Source: Plakobranchus ocellatus (taxonomy: Eukaryota > Mollusca > Gastropoda > Plakobranchidae). Taken from it: DNA of 44,339 nt. Under the pieces are notes generated by a model. That model had not been told where the DNA came from and searched no databases. It saw only the letters and a program-made list of their open reading frames with translations. Location: assembly GCA_019648995.1 (NCBI GenBank), contig BLXT01003755.1, positions 95,894-140,232 of the forward strand, given 5' to 3'. Shown piece after piece: positions 1 to 32,115 of the stretch (the first letter of the stretch is position 1; the number at the start of each line of letters is the position of its first letter). A program made the translations under genes and the position numbers.

Positions 1-2301
1 TGATGACGACGTAACAAAACTTACTTTCAAAGATAAAATCCATTCTTTATACCTCCTCCTTTCATTTCACAAAAAAGAAGTGCATACCATATGTTCCGAT
101 AAGGGAAACACTAATTTGTTTGCAGAAAGGATTACTTTGTTTTGTGACCAATTCCAATTCTTTCAAAACAACAAATGACATTGATTGCATCATCTTTCAA
201 GGTCCTCAGTAACGAGGAAAATTATAGCTTCAAACTCACTCCAAGTCAAAAATTGTTCTTTAAACATTAATGCCTGTTCCAGTACTGCTGTAACACAAAT
301 TGGAAGCTTTTAGAAGGAAATGAAGTAGCCCCACAAAATGATCTGAACTCAATATTCCCTTTCCTGTGTTTTCACAACAGGAAGCAGCAGCCTAAGATAT
401 TATCCAAGAAAATTTTAGTTTAGGCCTAACCTATTTTTTTCTAAATGGTATAGGGCCAATAAGTTTTGTTGCTTTTTTCTTACCGTCTACCTTCAGCTTT
501 GATTTATAAAATAAACTAGAGGCATAAATTATTGAGGAATCAGTAGTGCCACTTAATCAAAATCATGTGTAACAAAGCTTTATTAGAATCAAATATTAAG
601 ATGATTTAACCATGTAATTTGTTCAAACTCATCTAGATTCTAGGGCATATGTACAAATAAAGCCTTCGCCTGTTGTCAGAGAATTTCAAATCAAGAGATC
701 ATTTTTTCTGGGTGTTTACTTTGTTGTAATTTTTCTTTCTTTTTAACATGTTGAATCCAATGCAAAAATTCTAGATCTATGTCATCACAAAATCAACAAT
801 ATATAGATCTAGATTCTAGATCTAGGCCCTATTTTTGAAGATGAACAGACCTAGAATCTATTGGTCACTTTGTCAGATTTTCTGCACTCTTACTTTATTT
901 CGTAGAAATATGGTAGTGTGATTATGCAATTTTACCTACAAAAATAAATCATTCAATACGTAAGAGAGACGATGATGCAGTCTTAAAGTTAGAATAAGGG
1001 GGAAAAAAAAAAACAAATAACAAGGCTTACAAGCTTACCATTTGCCAGTGCGTTCCTCTAGACAATATGCGGCTTAATGGTTCTCCTAGGTTTATTTTTG
1101 TGACGAATCTGTAAGCCATTGTGTCAGTCAAGATATCTTGATCTAGACGTAAATCTAGATTCAGATTTTCATTTAGGTTTTTCTTCACCAGCTTAAGCTT
1201 CAGTCTCAATTTGGGTATGTGCAATAGTGCAACTACAAGGTTGTTTCCAGATTGTGTTACCCAATTAGTGTCGACCCGGGATGAGTTAGCAAGAATCGTC
1301 CCCCTTACAAAACAGTTGTTATTTTAAAAACTTGGAATAGGAAGGAGTAAGCAGCGACTCTTTCTTCGTCTAGATTATAGAGTAGAATCTGGTAAATATA
1401 GTAAAAGAATACAACCGCCAACTCAAACTTGTAAGAACAAATTAAACAATACAGATTATACGTAACAACATTTCACCCTTAAGGCTTTATCAAGTAAAAA
1501 AAAACAAAACAAAAAAAACGACGATCACAAATAAAATACCCTAGACAGTAGAGTAGAATCTGGAGAGAAAAATTGTAAAAATGCTTCTGCAGCAAGGAGA
1601 TCCTTGAAAAGGTTGAAAACAAGACTGAGGGAGGTAGTAATTCTACAGCCATGGAGTGTACTGGCATGAAAAATGCACGCCACAGATCTACAGCGATTGC
1701 GCAAGAAAGAATGGAAGAATTGGAAGAAAGAAGTATAAGCAAAGAAAGGATAAAAAAATCCTGTTTATTATACAAAAGTCCAAAGGAAATGGGCACTATC
1801 ATTTATAGCTTAGTAGAAAATAGACATCATAAAATAATTACAACGGGTGTGGAAACATTTTTTTTTTTAATGGCAATAACAGTAGAACTAAGTTAACTGT
1901 CATTATCATGGAAACAGTGAGTGGTTAAAGTCGAATTCAAAGATGGTAAATGATCGTTACATAGATTTTGTTTAGACTCCTCTGCTACTTATGAGGGCTT
2001 GAAATTTTGAAATCTTTAATCATCAACGAGAGACCATTGCAATGTGACGTTTAAACTAGCTTATGGTTAAAATGGAAGGAGACTAGAAAGTGAAGGTCGA
2101 CATGTTCTCTGATAATTGAAAGGAGGGAGTCACTTTGTTACTTTTCTTCGGAGGCATTTAAGATATGAGATACTTGATAGAGAGAAAACGATTTTTTCTA
2201 GTTTTCTGTCAAGCGTATATTTGCTGAGTAGGCGATTGTAAAAGAAAACAGGTGTCTTCGGGGCTAATTGCCCGGCTCATTGCTCGAATAGGGCTATCAA
2301 A

Positions 2302-2383
<82 letters not shown>
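2302..2383. repeat. (ACT)n trinucleotide microsatellite
   Basis: About 27 uninterrupted ACT units. They produce spurious poly-Leu (+) and poly-Ser (-) open frames. Confidence 0.98.
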
Positions 2384-2453
2384 GATCGAGAGATCGAGGC
2401 CAGCCAGTTCACAACCGATAACGATGTTCTAAGGCATCATACATCTCAATTAA

Positions 2454-2477
2454 AACACACACACATACACACACACA
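2454..2477. repeat. (CA)n microsatellite, one interruption
   Basis: CA dinucleotide run with a single T interruption, 70 bases after the ACT tract. Confidence 0.9.
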
Positions 2478-5385
2478 TCGGTATTCTAAAATTGAGCAAA
2501 AACAAAAGATAAAAGTAGACTTCAAACTCGGAAAACTATCTTGGAGAAAGAGGTATAAAGTCCTGCTGATATTTTCCTGACATGCAGCGTTGTGAGGTAA
2601 CTGGACTTTGCTGCCGTCAGTGGGATGATTTTCTCCGAGACTAAGCAGTGAAGTCTTTGAACCTGTTCAAGGCTCAATAATCGCAAACAAAGTGAAGATT
2701 TTAAGTTTCATGTATTCAAAGCGTCCTGCGCAGCAGCAAAATTTAATTCAGAATCTATTTCCTTGTTGCACAAGATTTGTTTTTTTCCGAACGTCAATAG
2801 TGATACTTCGTGCTGTTGCTCGTTCAAGGCATTTTAGGTGTCTATCTTAAATATTAAGACCAGATAAAACATTATGCAATACAATTTTAGAACTTTAATT
2901 TTAACTGCAGAAATTGATTCGTAATTGTCGATTGCTTTTTCATTCTAATTTTTTTCCCAAGCATGCATGATCATATTTTTAAAGCTAGATCTACGGTTGC
3001 TTGTTGTACCGATTTGTTCAATTTTCAATAATACTGCTTCTGCGCTCTAAAAAGTGTTTCGGAATCAAGCTTAGAGTATCTCAGGGTGAATCATAATAGG
3101 CTCAGATTTTTTTTACAACGCTTTTTTTTTACAGATGTGCTTAACTGACAACCATTGACACGCTGAGCTAGTGTTCGGGCACAGAAATGAAATAACGTTT
3201 TCGCTGCTCAGTGTTCAGAAACTGGGTGATGACCAGAAGTGATGTTCGCTGCAACAAGGCAATTTCTCGGAGCGCTTTTTTTTTATCGCGACATACCGAA
3301 CCAAAACCTGTTACTTATTTTTCACAGAAAGTGATGCAGAAGAGCTAAGAATCTACTTTCTCTTTTTTAGATCGATCATCTGGAGCCCAGCAATCGGCTT
3401 AGTACCCGTTTATCTCCAGCATCTCACACTGTCAAGTGTCAATATATTTTTTTGGTGACAGTTCGATGCGTGTTTGAGTGACGTGGATGTCATAGCATTT
3501 ATCTTGAAGATTATAGGTACCTCTTCAAGTAATTGTAAAATCTAGATGTAGATTAGAACAGTTTGGATCTAAATTTAGATCTAGATCTAGGATCCAGTAT
3601 TCTAGATCAAGATTTTCGGGAATAGCATATTAGAACATGTGTGTAATGTAGTAACACCTCAGAGAATATCTTAGTGTAGACCAAGATCTAGACCTAGGCC
3701 TCTTGCTGGAAAAAAACATATAACATTGTTCTACCAATTGCCCACAAAGTGATTCACATGTCTTTTAAGAATTTATTTCAGAGCAGTAGGCCTAATGTTA
3801 ATTTAAATTTTGGATTTAAGACTGCAGTTTTATTTTAGGCTCAGGTGCTTGGTTGCGTGTCTGGCCCAACTGGCTCCTGTACAAGCCGAGTTAAGTTTTC
3901 CCTTGGAATTGGGTGACTGGAGCTGGCTTACTCCTTTTAAAAAATCTTCAGAAAACTTTTTGCAATGAATGTAGCCTACTTTATAATCTTTTGTCTATTG
4001 CCAGCAAACTCAATTATTAATTCAAGTTATATGAAATTTATTAAAATAAGTCTAGGTCAACAAGCATGACGAAAACAATCTTTCTTTCACCCTTTTTTCT
4101 ATTTCATCCTTTAAACTAATACACCAACCGTTCTGAAATCTAAATCCAGTTTTTAACTGGACAATTCAATTACCTGAATGAGATTCAGTCAGAGGTAGTT
4201 TCTGTGCTGCTCCTCTGCTTCACTCCCTTTCGAACATAACCTCACAGGCTCTCACACACTTCTTCTGTCAAGTGTCATAAATTTCCTGTCTCTAAATAAA
4301 TATGCCCATCAGGACCTCAGTTACAAGCTTCTTTTATTCTCCTATTTTATCTTGTGAGGTCTTATACAGTCCTTTAAGTTTAATCAATCTGTTCTGAGAT
4401 CTATAGATGTTGATATATTTGATTTCCCCTAGACTGCCCCATTCTCTAGTACTTGTCAATAGTATAGGTTTAGCACTGCCTAACCAAAGACAGTAGTTAG
4501 GCCAGCTACTTCTCTTGGTCATACGATTTACTAAGTCATTCAATGTAAGATTTTTTATGGAAAATTGTTAAAGCCAAATTATTACTGCAATACTACACCT
4601 TTTAAATATTAGATCTATAACACCTTTGGCTCTCTAGATGAAAAAAAGAATAAACTTTATACAGCAAACTTAAATGCCAAATTCTATTAAAAATTTCAAT
4701 ATAAATCTCAAATCTTTAACCTTATATTTCACTCAAAACCACTGAAATGTTACCCAGGCATGACTAAACGTTGATGGGATATGTTTTAGTACTGCACTCA
4801 AATTATGGTGAAAGAGACTGGTTTTCACCTCCTCACTTATTTTTATACCTCGCTGTCAGATCACAGCAGTGACATTGCCATCCTGTCATTTGCCAGTCTC
4901 CGTGATCTGTTCTCACACTCACATATTCAGTGTGCATTCTTTCCAAATTTGAATTTCTGAATAAGTACACTGGATTTCTGATGATATGCACACAAAAAAG
5001 AAAATCTGTATATATGATGCTTGACTGCTTTCCAACTTGTCATATCACAGTAAATATACCATTAATAGGTTGAAACGGGGACATGACCAACTTAGCACTA
5101 TTATATTGTGGAAGTAATGAATATTCATTTTCAAAAGTTTACCAGATATCTTTGCTTTCGAGCGAAAATAATTTTGCTTGTAGGCCCTATTAACAATATT
5201 TGGAAGGGGTCGAATTGACCACAGTTGACAAGATTACCTTTCAATGTTAACATTGTTTTGAGTGCATAGTATTGGACATCTTTCCTTGAATTATGTTATC
5301 CATCTGTTATATAATCTTAAGCATTGTTCTTTAAAGCCCAAAGTTTTCTATTCTTGAGATCTATTTAAAGCAGATTGACTTTTAA

Positions 5386-6060
5386 CTCACTGGCTACTTT
5401 ACCCGAAACGTTTGGGGGAAAATTTTGTGGAGGGCAAAATACCGAGCCCGCAACTCCAGCAGGTTCCAATTTCCAAATTTTTTCCCCTGTAAATATGCAA
5501 CAGTTGCGGCATAAGTTACGGCGTCGGTTAGCTAAGCCATTTAGCTTTCGAATGATGTAGGTGAAGTTTGTTTTGGACGATTATTACTAGCAGGAGAGCA
5601 ATTTTACGACACCTCTAGCAGCTACCAGTTTTGGACTGATTTCTAGATGGAGTCTCGTAGATTTAGATTATGATGAAAATTTAGACATTGGTAGCAATGT
5701 GGGAAACAGATCCACATTATGAGCCCTTAAAGCGTAAAAAGGCCAAGTCTAGTCTCCCAAAGGCAGAGGGGAAGGAAAAGGTACGGGTAAATTGAGCCTC
5801 ATCATGGATAAGTCTAGACCTAAACCCATCCTCAAAGTGGAGCTATCTGATCTAAATCAATATCTAGATCTAAAAAATCAACCAAATGACTTAGACTCAA
5901 CATTTTTTTTATAATGTAATCTTTATTGTCTTGAAAAAGTATGGTACAAATTTCATAGGTAGATCTGTACTTACAAATGCACAATGATGTTTTGAAAATA
6001 CCCCCAAAATGTCTGGTACACCGGGAATTATTGGGGAAAAAATGTCTGGTAGTAAGTGAG
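5386..6060. mobile_element. TTAA-flanked non-autonomous DNA element E1 (675 bp)
   Basis: It is bounded by TTAA at 5382-5385 and 6061-6064, with short terminal inverted repeats CTCACT / AGTGAG. The right subterminal region (TTTTGAAAATACCCCC, ending about 6005) matches that of element E3 at 16984-17661, which is almost the same length. TTAA target duplication is the hallmark of piggyBac-type transposition (family knowledge). No transposase is encoded; the 61-codon open frame over its left end resembles nothing known. Confidence 0.7.
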
Positions 6061-6582
6061 TTAAAAGTAAATTCTTCTGAATGTTAGATATGTAGATTAG
6101 ACACTTTAGTCTAATCTGGAGTGTAGAAAAAGATTTTCAGATTCTGATATTTGCATTCACCCTGAAGTGTAGATTATTAAGATGAAAAAAGTATTATGTT
6201 GAAAAAAATAAATATATTCTTCTGGATGTCCAATTTGTTCTGCCATTACTTTAGACTCTAGATTCAGATCTAATTCTTAAATCAAATGACTTAACCCTAT
6301 TGTTAAGAAATAAATTTCTAATGATTTTGTATACTTATTCAGTTTAAACAGACTCCTCAGAAGCTAAAAAGTATTTAGATTGACAGTATTTTATTATACA
6401 ACAAAAAATTATTTTTTGTAATTGTGATGCAATATTTATTGACATTTTTATTTAAAACTAGAGCAACTGCTCTCACAAAATGTGCTTTTAATTTTAAAGT
6501 CCATGCTTTTCCTCAAGTGTCATTAATTAGCAAGGCAGTTTGCCCAATTCTGTTCTTCCATTATTGTGCAGGGTTGCAAGCA

Positions 6583-25682
<19,100 letters not shown>

Positions 25683-26116
25683 CATCATTTATATTTAAAA
25701 AATCAGTTCACTATACAAGCAGGACTACTATTTATTTATTTATTTTAACATAGATTGACTCAGCTCCAGTGGTTAACTTAAGTAAGCCAAACAGTTCTAA
25801 GGATTGATAATTTAAAGTATATATATAATTATTCAATAACTTTTCTGGGGCTTTTTTGCTTTTTATTTGTTTATTTAATCTGGAACGCTTTCTGAGATAT
25901 GCCGGTTTTATTGCTGAACTGAAGAAAAATGATTCTAAAATTGAAAACTTTTTTTTTTGTCTGCAGAAAGTATTATAAAAAGAACAGCATAAATTATAGA
26001 TTATACCATGGAGTTCTTGGTTTTGACAAAAAGAGAAAAAGAAAAAATGTTTGTACCTCTCAGATCATGTAGATTTGTAACATCCAAAGTTATACTGGTA
26101 GTAGGTATAATCCATT

Positions 26117-26260
26117 GCTCTATATATATGCATGGCCTCAACCATGGTCCATCTCTGTTACTTTTACTGGAACTTATGGGTCATCCACGCTCTATATATA
26201 TGCATGGTCTCAACCATGGTCCATCTCTGTTACTTTTACTGTAACTTATGGGTCATCCAC
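26117..26260. repeat. 72-bp tandem duplication, two copies
   Basis: Units 26117-26188 and 26189-26260 differ at only about two positions. Each starts GCTCTATATATATGCATGG and contains the palindrome CCATGG. Because 72 is a multiple of three, all three + frames stay open across it, which explains the overlapping open frames here. Confidence 0.95.
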
Positions 26261-26819
26261 GCTGTACCTTTCACTGTTATCAGAAACAAAAATAGGCCCT
26301 GGTGTTACACTTTTTTAGCATCAGGAGTTTAGTTGAGAAGATAAATGACTGATAGAAGGATATTAGCACCTGAAACAGGTTCCTTTTGCTGGCTTGGAGT
26401 TGTCCTATGTCGTGTGAATTATCAAGTCCTGAGCAATTTCATTCCTTTTGCCTTGGAGTAAAGTTTTGACAAAAAAAAATCTGTTCATTTGCAATCTGAT
26501 TTTTAGGCCCGTCATATTTCATTTTCTATGTCCAGTAAAACTGCTTCTTTCAAGACATCTTTACCAAATTCTACAGGTAATCCACCTTTTAGCATATATG
26601 CTTATTAGAAAATAATCATGACAATGAAAAAAATGACTATTTAACCATAAATTACAACGACAACAGAAAAAGTATATCACACCCAAAGATTCACTCATTA
26701 ATACTCATTTACTTTGAATGTGACTGTTATTTATCTTACATTTTTATTAAGCAGATTGGTAATTTGAACTACAGTTTACGTATTTAAATGGGCTTGAACA
26801 AGCCTACTTCAATATTTAA

Positions 26820-27100
26820 TCCTTTGAACCCTGGGCTCCTGGAAGAAATTTGATGAATAATGAACTTTGTGTATAATACCCCCAATAACTCCTTATTTTC
26901 TTCAATCTAAAGCTTCCGATTACATTATTTGGTTACAAATATCAACTCACTTCTTGTCAAGGCCAACTTTCCATCCTGTGGTGCTAATTATGCTAGCAAA
27001 TAATCCATCTTTCGATAAACGGAGCCTTTGCAGAACAAGCATTAGACCACTGATTTTGTAAGCCCTGTCTTTTTAAGCTATTCCAGGGTGTTCCCTTTTT
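26820..27100. mobile_element. Candidate TTAA-type MITE E4 (281 bp)
   Basis: TTAA at 26816-26819 and 27101-27104. Near-terminal inverted sequences share the core CCCTGG / CCAGGG (TTTGAACCCTGG on the left, CCAGGGTGTTCCC on the right). The terminal match is imperfect, so this call is weaker than E1, E3 and E5. Confidence 0.5.
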
Positions 27101-27244
27101 TTAACTTCAGATTGTATCAATGTTAGGAAGAAAGAAAAAAAATATATTTTGACCTAAAATCCTACATGTATGGTCAAATATTATGTGCAGGCAAAACAAA
27201 AAAATTGAGGTTGCGAAATTGGATCCCCACGCTGACTTAAAAAA

Positions 27245-27660
27245 AAATATATATCGATAGCAGCAGCGTGTATCTTTGCCTTCCTCTGCTTCTCTTGCCA
27301 TCCAGCATTCCTGTTGTGATAAGGTGTTCTAAACCTTCTCTTTTTATGACAATTTTTGCTTATCGTCTGTGCATCATGATGATTAATGATCTTTCAGTCT
27401 CTGCCTCTCTTAGAACTTCAATGTTGGACTTCTTTGCAGTCTAGATATTTTCTTAGCATTCTTCTCAAAACCACATCTCCACTGGTTCCAGTTTCTTTTG
27501 GATTTGCTTGGTTGGTTTCCATGTCTCACATCCTTGCATAAGGATTGGTTCCACTGAAGTGCCTACATCCTAGTTTTTATTGAAAGATTCTTGTTGGCTA
27601 AAAGTGATTTAATTTTTTGGGAAGCAGATTTGGCTTGAGTGATTCTGTCTGTTTTAAAAA
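27245..27660 (-). mobile_element. LINE fragment F (C-terminal region)
   Basis: On -, the sequence reads KSASQKIKSLLANKNLSIKT, then CETWKPTKQIQKKLEPVEMW, EVLREAETERSLIIMMHRR and REGLEHLITTGMLDGKRSRG. This is the order seen in the C-terminal part of invertebrate LINE ORF2 proteins (…GCE.W…LE..EMW… GLE…TG…GKRSRGRQR). The wording differs from copies A-E, so it is probably another lineage of the same group. Stops and frameshifts are present. Confidence 0.75.
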
Positions 27661-30600
27661 GACCTGCTGAACATGTATTTTAAATTAATTTTCTTGGAAT
27701 TTTATTGAAGGCCAAGACACAAAATAATGGCACAGTTAGTAAGTTTCTCTGTTAACATCGCTGAAACAACAAACACAAAAAGCCTTCAGGGTATAGCCAA
27801 GGTCAGGGCAGATTCATGCGTCATACCAGAATTAGCTTTGGTTTGTGCTACGGAGCAGACTTTCTATAATTTGCAGACAGATTCTTTGAAGTCACAAAAC
27901 TGGGCATTTTCAGCAAAGTTTTTATTCAGCTGTATCAGCCCAACCAGATTCTGACATTTTTATCAGTTTTTCACTTAGCCTCAGAGATCCACAAGCTTAC
28001 AGGGAACACTTGCTGAGCAGACACTGATAAGGGGTGCCTGGCTGGGTAGCAGCTGGTGATTGGCCTTCCTTGTTGCTCAAGGAAGGGGAAACAACTGTCT
28101 TTGTATTAATGCTTTTTCAACTTACAAACCCCTCACTTGGCATAAAAGAAAAATTGGAGTACTTTTTTTTGTCACAAACATTTTGTGAAACTTTTTGGCT
28201 TCACTTTGGTGTCTTTTTTTTTTTACACTGTAACCCTGATATTGTATATTGTGGCGTTTATTTTAGTGAAATCTGGATAGAGATACAAATTCTGTTCCAA
28301 GATTCAAGCCTTACTGGTAATATTTTCTTCCTGAAATGTTTATAAAACAGGGTAAAAATTAAAAGCTTATTTCTTTCTCAAAATCCTTACATACATCATA
28401 TGACTCATTGAGACTGGTCCCAATTCATATAAATGTATTTAATTTGAACAAAAGAAAAGGGTGCTACGCACCAACATTTATTGTTACTAAAGTTAGGAGT
28501 CATCAAGGTCTAGTGAAAACAGTAGAGATCAACAAACCCATTGTCTGAGCTGATAACAAAGCAAAGTGAAGATTATATGTTTAGGATTGATACTCTGGAA
28601 CCTATTATTTTTGCCTCTTTAGCTGCATTTTGTATTGTTTGAAAGCAGTATAGGCAGAGATGCTTTTAGACAACAACTAATATCTTATCATTTTAACCAT
28701 ATCTGTGCTTGTTTATTCTCTGAGAACCTTACTTGGTTATAGAGGATGTTTGACAAGTCTGCAATTTTTAATTCACCGAGCTATTTGGGTAATACATGTA
28801 CATTGATACTTTTTTTTGTTGTTATGTTTCAAAACAACAGTTGTATATGCATATATTTAAAGAAAATCTAAAAGTCAGATGCAAGTTACATAATGTGTTG
28901 TGAAACTCAGAGTGACACTGACAGTATTTTGTTTTGTTTAAGAACCACGTTGCTTGCCTTGTGCTGTTCACTTCTTTTGACCTTGTTATTAATGTAAATA
29001 TTCAATCTTCTTGTTAAACCAATTTCTATACCTAAATATGTGATATATATAAATTAAGTAATGTATTAAAGTTCCACCAAATAAATTAAAAATAGAGTTA
29101 TATATTTGATCTCAAATGGTAAATGTTTCCCACATAGAAAAATAAGCCATTTTTAAAATATATTTTACAGAAATTGCTCTCTCTGTTATATATAATTTGC
29201 TGATAAAACAATGGTAATTTTTACTTCTTTAATATGCAATTTTTTTATTTTAACTCGTTATTTAGATCTGCAATTCATTTTGTGCATTTGCCCCACATAA
29301 TTTAAATTCAAAAAGAAATTTTTTCCTTGTATTTTTTTCTCATTGTTAATTTCATCTAAGAAAAGGTAAACATATCTCATACACTGATTGTCTTTTAGTT
29401 TTTAGTGAGGTTTTTTTTTGCATGTGTTTATGTTAAGAAATAAAATAAAGATAAATAAATTGATGAAAATATATTTTTTCAAATTTAAAGACTCATGCCT
29501 GTTGTTCTTGAAGCGCATGCATTATGAAATGAAATATGAAATAAAGTAAATTAGTCTTTAATTTTTTGTTAATTGTCCTTAATTGTTTCAAACAAGTTCG
29601 CAAAATCCAATATTATATGTCCTCAGACCAAAGAAAATGAGAACATTTAGAATGAAACAATCCAAAAGTCTTTTTTATGAGCTGGGTGGTTAATACAGGG
29701 CACTCATAAAGTGCCCTTCTCAAAAAAGCATTTTTTAGGAGGAAAGAAACCTTCAAATGCCTTTTCTTCATTTGCGCAACATCCAACTCCACTGGACTGT
29801 TTTCAACAACACAAGATGAAATTCGCTCTCATAAATTGAAAGTTTTTATGTAAAAAAGAAAAAAGGCCTGTTTGCTATCCTCTTAAATGATGATTAATTG
29901 TCTTGATGTAATAGTTTTCACATCATTATACAATATAAAAGTTCTATTCACTGCTCAGCCCATTAAGGATCGGAGGGTCTCCTCATTTCTCATGGTATAA
30001 ATTTAATGGCAGCGTTAAATAAAAAGCTATACAATTTTTCAACCAAAGTCTGGAGAAGCATTTCATAATGCTGCGCGCTTGGATCAATGAGTAGAAGGAG
30101 TAGAATTCGCACAAGTAAAAAATTTAAGCATCATATGAAACATTACTAAAATAAATGGAACACGTAATTATAAATTTTCCTGTAAAAGGACAAAGCATTC
30201 AAAGGGCTTTGAATTAATCATAACAAAATGCACATGTATTTATTTTAATAAAAAAGTATACAAAGCCTTGTGTTATAACAAAACATGACCCATTTTTCAG
30301 AAGAAATTTACATCAAGAGAATAATGCATTTAACTCAGCCCCTAAAGAAAACAGAATATGATATAAAATGCTTACGCCATTGAGGAAAGTGAAGACTTAT
30401 TCAACTGTAACAATTTTTAAAACGTTTCTGGTGCAAAACATCACATGTTGTAGTGACACTATATAATTATATTTTATAAGAAATGATATGATAACTGACA
30501 CCTGTTGAATCCAAGGTGTTTTACTCAGGTTGAACACAAAAAGAAAATTATTGGACTTCATTATCCTTTGTTGAAGATCTTGTTGAATTTGAGGGTTTAC

Positions 30601-31389
30601 TGTAGCACCTGGAAAAGAACAAGACATGTGACTTGCTGGCCTTGGGCATGGTCTAAAATTTTAACACAGAAATGTAGAGCAATAGCATAAACATGATTTA
30701 GAAACTTACTTAATTACATGTATTTTTATTTTTTGTTACAATAATTTTGAAATCATACAGTTTCTTGCAATAGATACTTAAAACACTGGAATCAGTGGCA
30801 ACAGAAGTTGTACATACTGCTTTTTTCCATTATTACAAGTCTGATATCAACAAAAAAAAAGTAATTTTCCTCTCTTGTTTTTCATAATGCTCTGACTGAA
30901 TGATACATTTAAAAAAATACTTCATGGTGCAACCTAGATTAACATGAAAGGAACTACAATATTATGTTAATAAAAGAAAAAGTTAGTGGGCTATATCAAA
31001 AGACATAGTCTAAGTGTGAAAGAGTCTCTTGTTTAAATTCCTTTCAAAATAGTCTCTTATTTTAAGTTTTTATTCTGCCTATCTCCCATCTTTCCTTTCC
31101 TTCAACTGTTTCAAAGGTGAGGAGCCTCTTTGCATCCTAAAAATATAAGCGGACCTACAAGTGTGAAACTTTGAAAGATTTGTCATAGAATAATTTTTTT
31201 TTTTTCTTTTTTAGGGGGGGAGGGGGTGTTGATGTTCAGGATATATGCATATCATCATGGGCCAACATAAAACAGACTTCGAGTAAAATTCACTTTAAGA
31301 ACCTAAAAACTATCAGATGATGTTCATATAATAGAAATGTACCCATAAATTTTCTCAGAATTTGAATCGATCAACTGAATATTGGTATC

Positions 31390-32115
31390 TTTCCTCTTTT
31401 GGTGCCCTGTCTAGACCGAAAATTTGTGATAATGTTCCTCCACTCAAAATTGTTCTCAATATAAGTTATTCTCTGGCTACCTTTACTGCATTTGCCTTTG
31501 ATTTTTCGAGTGATTCTAAACCCTTGTGACAGCAAATGTGTCTCTGAAATTGCAGTTGTCTCTGCTTCATGATCTCTCAAGTTGAGCTTCTTTCTGTACT
31601 GATACATTAGGCTTTTTTCATGATATCCTAATCACTCTGATAAACCACATCTCTACTGCTTCCAGTTTTCTCTCAGATTCCATGTTTATTGCCCATCACA
31701 CACTTTCATATATAGTACTGACCATACATATGTTTTCATTACCAGCATGTTTTGGTGTCCATACTTATGTCTGTGTTTGTCACTTTGGTTTCTTCATTTT
31801 TTGGAATGTATACTTGCTTATTTTACTTGTGCAACTACCATCTGATTTTATCAGGTAGCCAAAATAATTTAATTTTATAACTTGTTTGATTTTTTCACCT
31901 TTGCTAACGAATTGCATTTGGGGTTCAAGGATTTCTTTGAAATGATCATGCATTTTGTTGTTTTTTTGTTCCCAAATGCAAAGACAAGCCTATTCTTTTT
32001 GCTTTCTAAAAGCAGTATCTAAAAGTTTTAAAGTTGATTTCTAGAATCTGCCATTAAAATTGTGAGATTTCCTCCATTTTCTTTCAAGCCAGAAATGTCT
32101 CCTAAAGAGAGGAAA
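31390..32115 (-). mobile_element. LINE copy E (3' RT region), degenerate
   Basis: The 3' end reads NNFEWRNIITNFRSRQGT, matching copy C. Upstream are ITRKIKGKCSKGSQRITYIE and, at 32050-32100, the decayed block before the YADD motif (DISGLK). Same family as copies A-C. Confidence 0.8.

Larger units (their letters stand above)
1..5381. other. Region upstream of MDP1 with no recognised gene
   Basis: No ORF in any frame resembles a known protein. The longest open frames are low-complexity or microsatellite artefacts. The stretch holds a (CTA)n tract, a CA repeat and several clusters of overlapping AGATCT/TCTAGA words (for example 766-826 and 3540-3608). An MDP1 promoter or 5'UTR exon could lie here but cannot be identified by eye. 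Confidence 0.5.

Noticed and set aside
2209..2512. Open frames with poly-Ser (-) and poly-Leu (+)
   Set aside because: Both are translations of the (ACT)n microsatellite, with no flanking protein similarity.
5375..5560. 61-codon + frame
   Set aside because: It runs across the left end of TTAA element E1 and starts outside it. No recognisable domain.
26008..26332. Three overlapping + frames
   Set aside because: They stay open because of the 72-bp tandem duplication. No similarity, and the frames are mutually overlapping.
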